DNA of 7,251 bases from Prevotella sp. CAG:755 (GTDB taxonomy: Bacteria; Bacteroidota; Bacteroidia; Bacteroidales; Bacteroidaceae). How positions within the stretch are numbered: the first letter of the stretch is position 1; every line of letters starts with the position of its first letter. Shown piece after piece: positions 7,188-7,251 of the stretch. The notes below the pieces were generated by a model. It worked only from the letters and a program-made list of their open reading frames with translations, was not told the DNA's origin and ran no database searches. The stretch spans positions 46,567 through 53,817 of the forward strand of contig HF989231.1 of NCBI GenBank assembly GCA_000431275.1, written 5' to 3'. A program made the position numbers and the translations under genes.

Positions 7188-7217
7188 CAAAGTTACGAAA
7201 TAATCCGCCACAGCGAA
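7188..7217 (-). promoter_or_regulatory. Candidate MATE promoter (TAACTTTG)
   Basis: TAACTTTG on the minus strand (7195-7188) fully matches the Bacteroides -7 consensus TAnnTTTG, in the TAACTTTGC context that is frequent before Bacteroidales genes. A weak -33 match, TTCG (7217-7214), lies 18 bp upstream. Transcription would start near 7182, leaving a leader of about 125 nt before the ATG at 7057 (about 75 nt before the alternative at 7105). Confidence 0.55.
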
Positions 7218-7249
7218 CGCCCGGACACGATGAAGCCGGCCTGTGGCGG
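7205..7249. repeat. 9-bp inverted repeat at the window edge
   Basis: CCGCCACAG (7205-7213) and CTGTGGCGG (7241-7249) are perfect inverted copies 27 nt apart. The loop holds a further short pairing of CCGG (7221-7224) with CCGG (7236-7239). On the minus strand the hairpin is followed by ATTATTTCG, a weak T-rich tail, so it may be the terminator of a gene beyond the window. Its left arm lies in the -33 to -7 spacer of the MATE promoter, so an operator role is also possible. Confidence 0.5.
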
Positions 7250-7251
7250 CA

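Noticed and set aside
7230..7251. Possible plus-strand gene start (ATG at 7230) running off the window
   Set aside because: Only seven codons are visible, with no promoter or ribosome binding site, and they overlap the inverted repeat.
7193..7251. Possible C-terminus of an upstream minus-strand gene ending at the TAA at 7193-7195
   Set aside because: Only about 18 codons are visible, they match no family I know, and the stop falls inside the candidate MATE promoter.

Overview
This window reads as GC-rich chromosomal DNA from a member of the phylum Bacteroidota, most likely order Bacteroidales. The basis is the protein types (RecQ, DnaA, the MlaD tail and the MepA-type MATE pump resemble Bacteroidales family members), promoter elements of the Bacteroides TAnnTTTG type, and start codons without Shine-Dalgarno sequences. 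The genus cannot be fixed by eye. All five recognisable genes lie on the minus strand, so transcription runs from high to low coordinates.

Layout in the direction of transcription: an edge region (about 7058-7251) holds a 9-bp inverted repeat, a TAACTTTG promoter element and a pair of CACTATATAT direct repeats in the leader of the first gene. Next come a MATE-family drug/sodium antiporter (5720-7057), a 90-bp gap with a promoter and inverted repeats, a secreted zinc N-acetylmuramoyl-L-alanine amidase with a C-terminal SPOR-like domain (4328-5629), and an MCE/MlaD-type lipid transport protein (3380-4306) only 21 bp downstream. A 271-bp gap follows, with a good intrinsic terminator and a candidate dnaA promoter. 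Last are dnaA (1714-3108) and recQ (1-1697), 16 bp apart; recQ is cut by the window edge inside its HRDC domain.

Three transcription units are inferred: the MATE gene alone; amidase-mlaD, an envelope pair joining peptidoglycan cleavage with outer-membrane phospholipid traffic; and dnaA-recQ, a replication initiation and repair pair. No mobile element, CRISPR array, RNA gene or defence system was seen, and no DnaA-box cluster marks an origin beside dnaA. The window is mostly housekeeping sequence. The points worth a second look are small: regulatory repeats, an in-frame repeat in the amidase linker, and gene-order questions.
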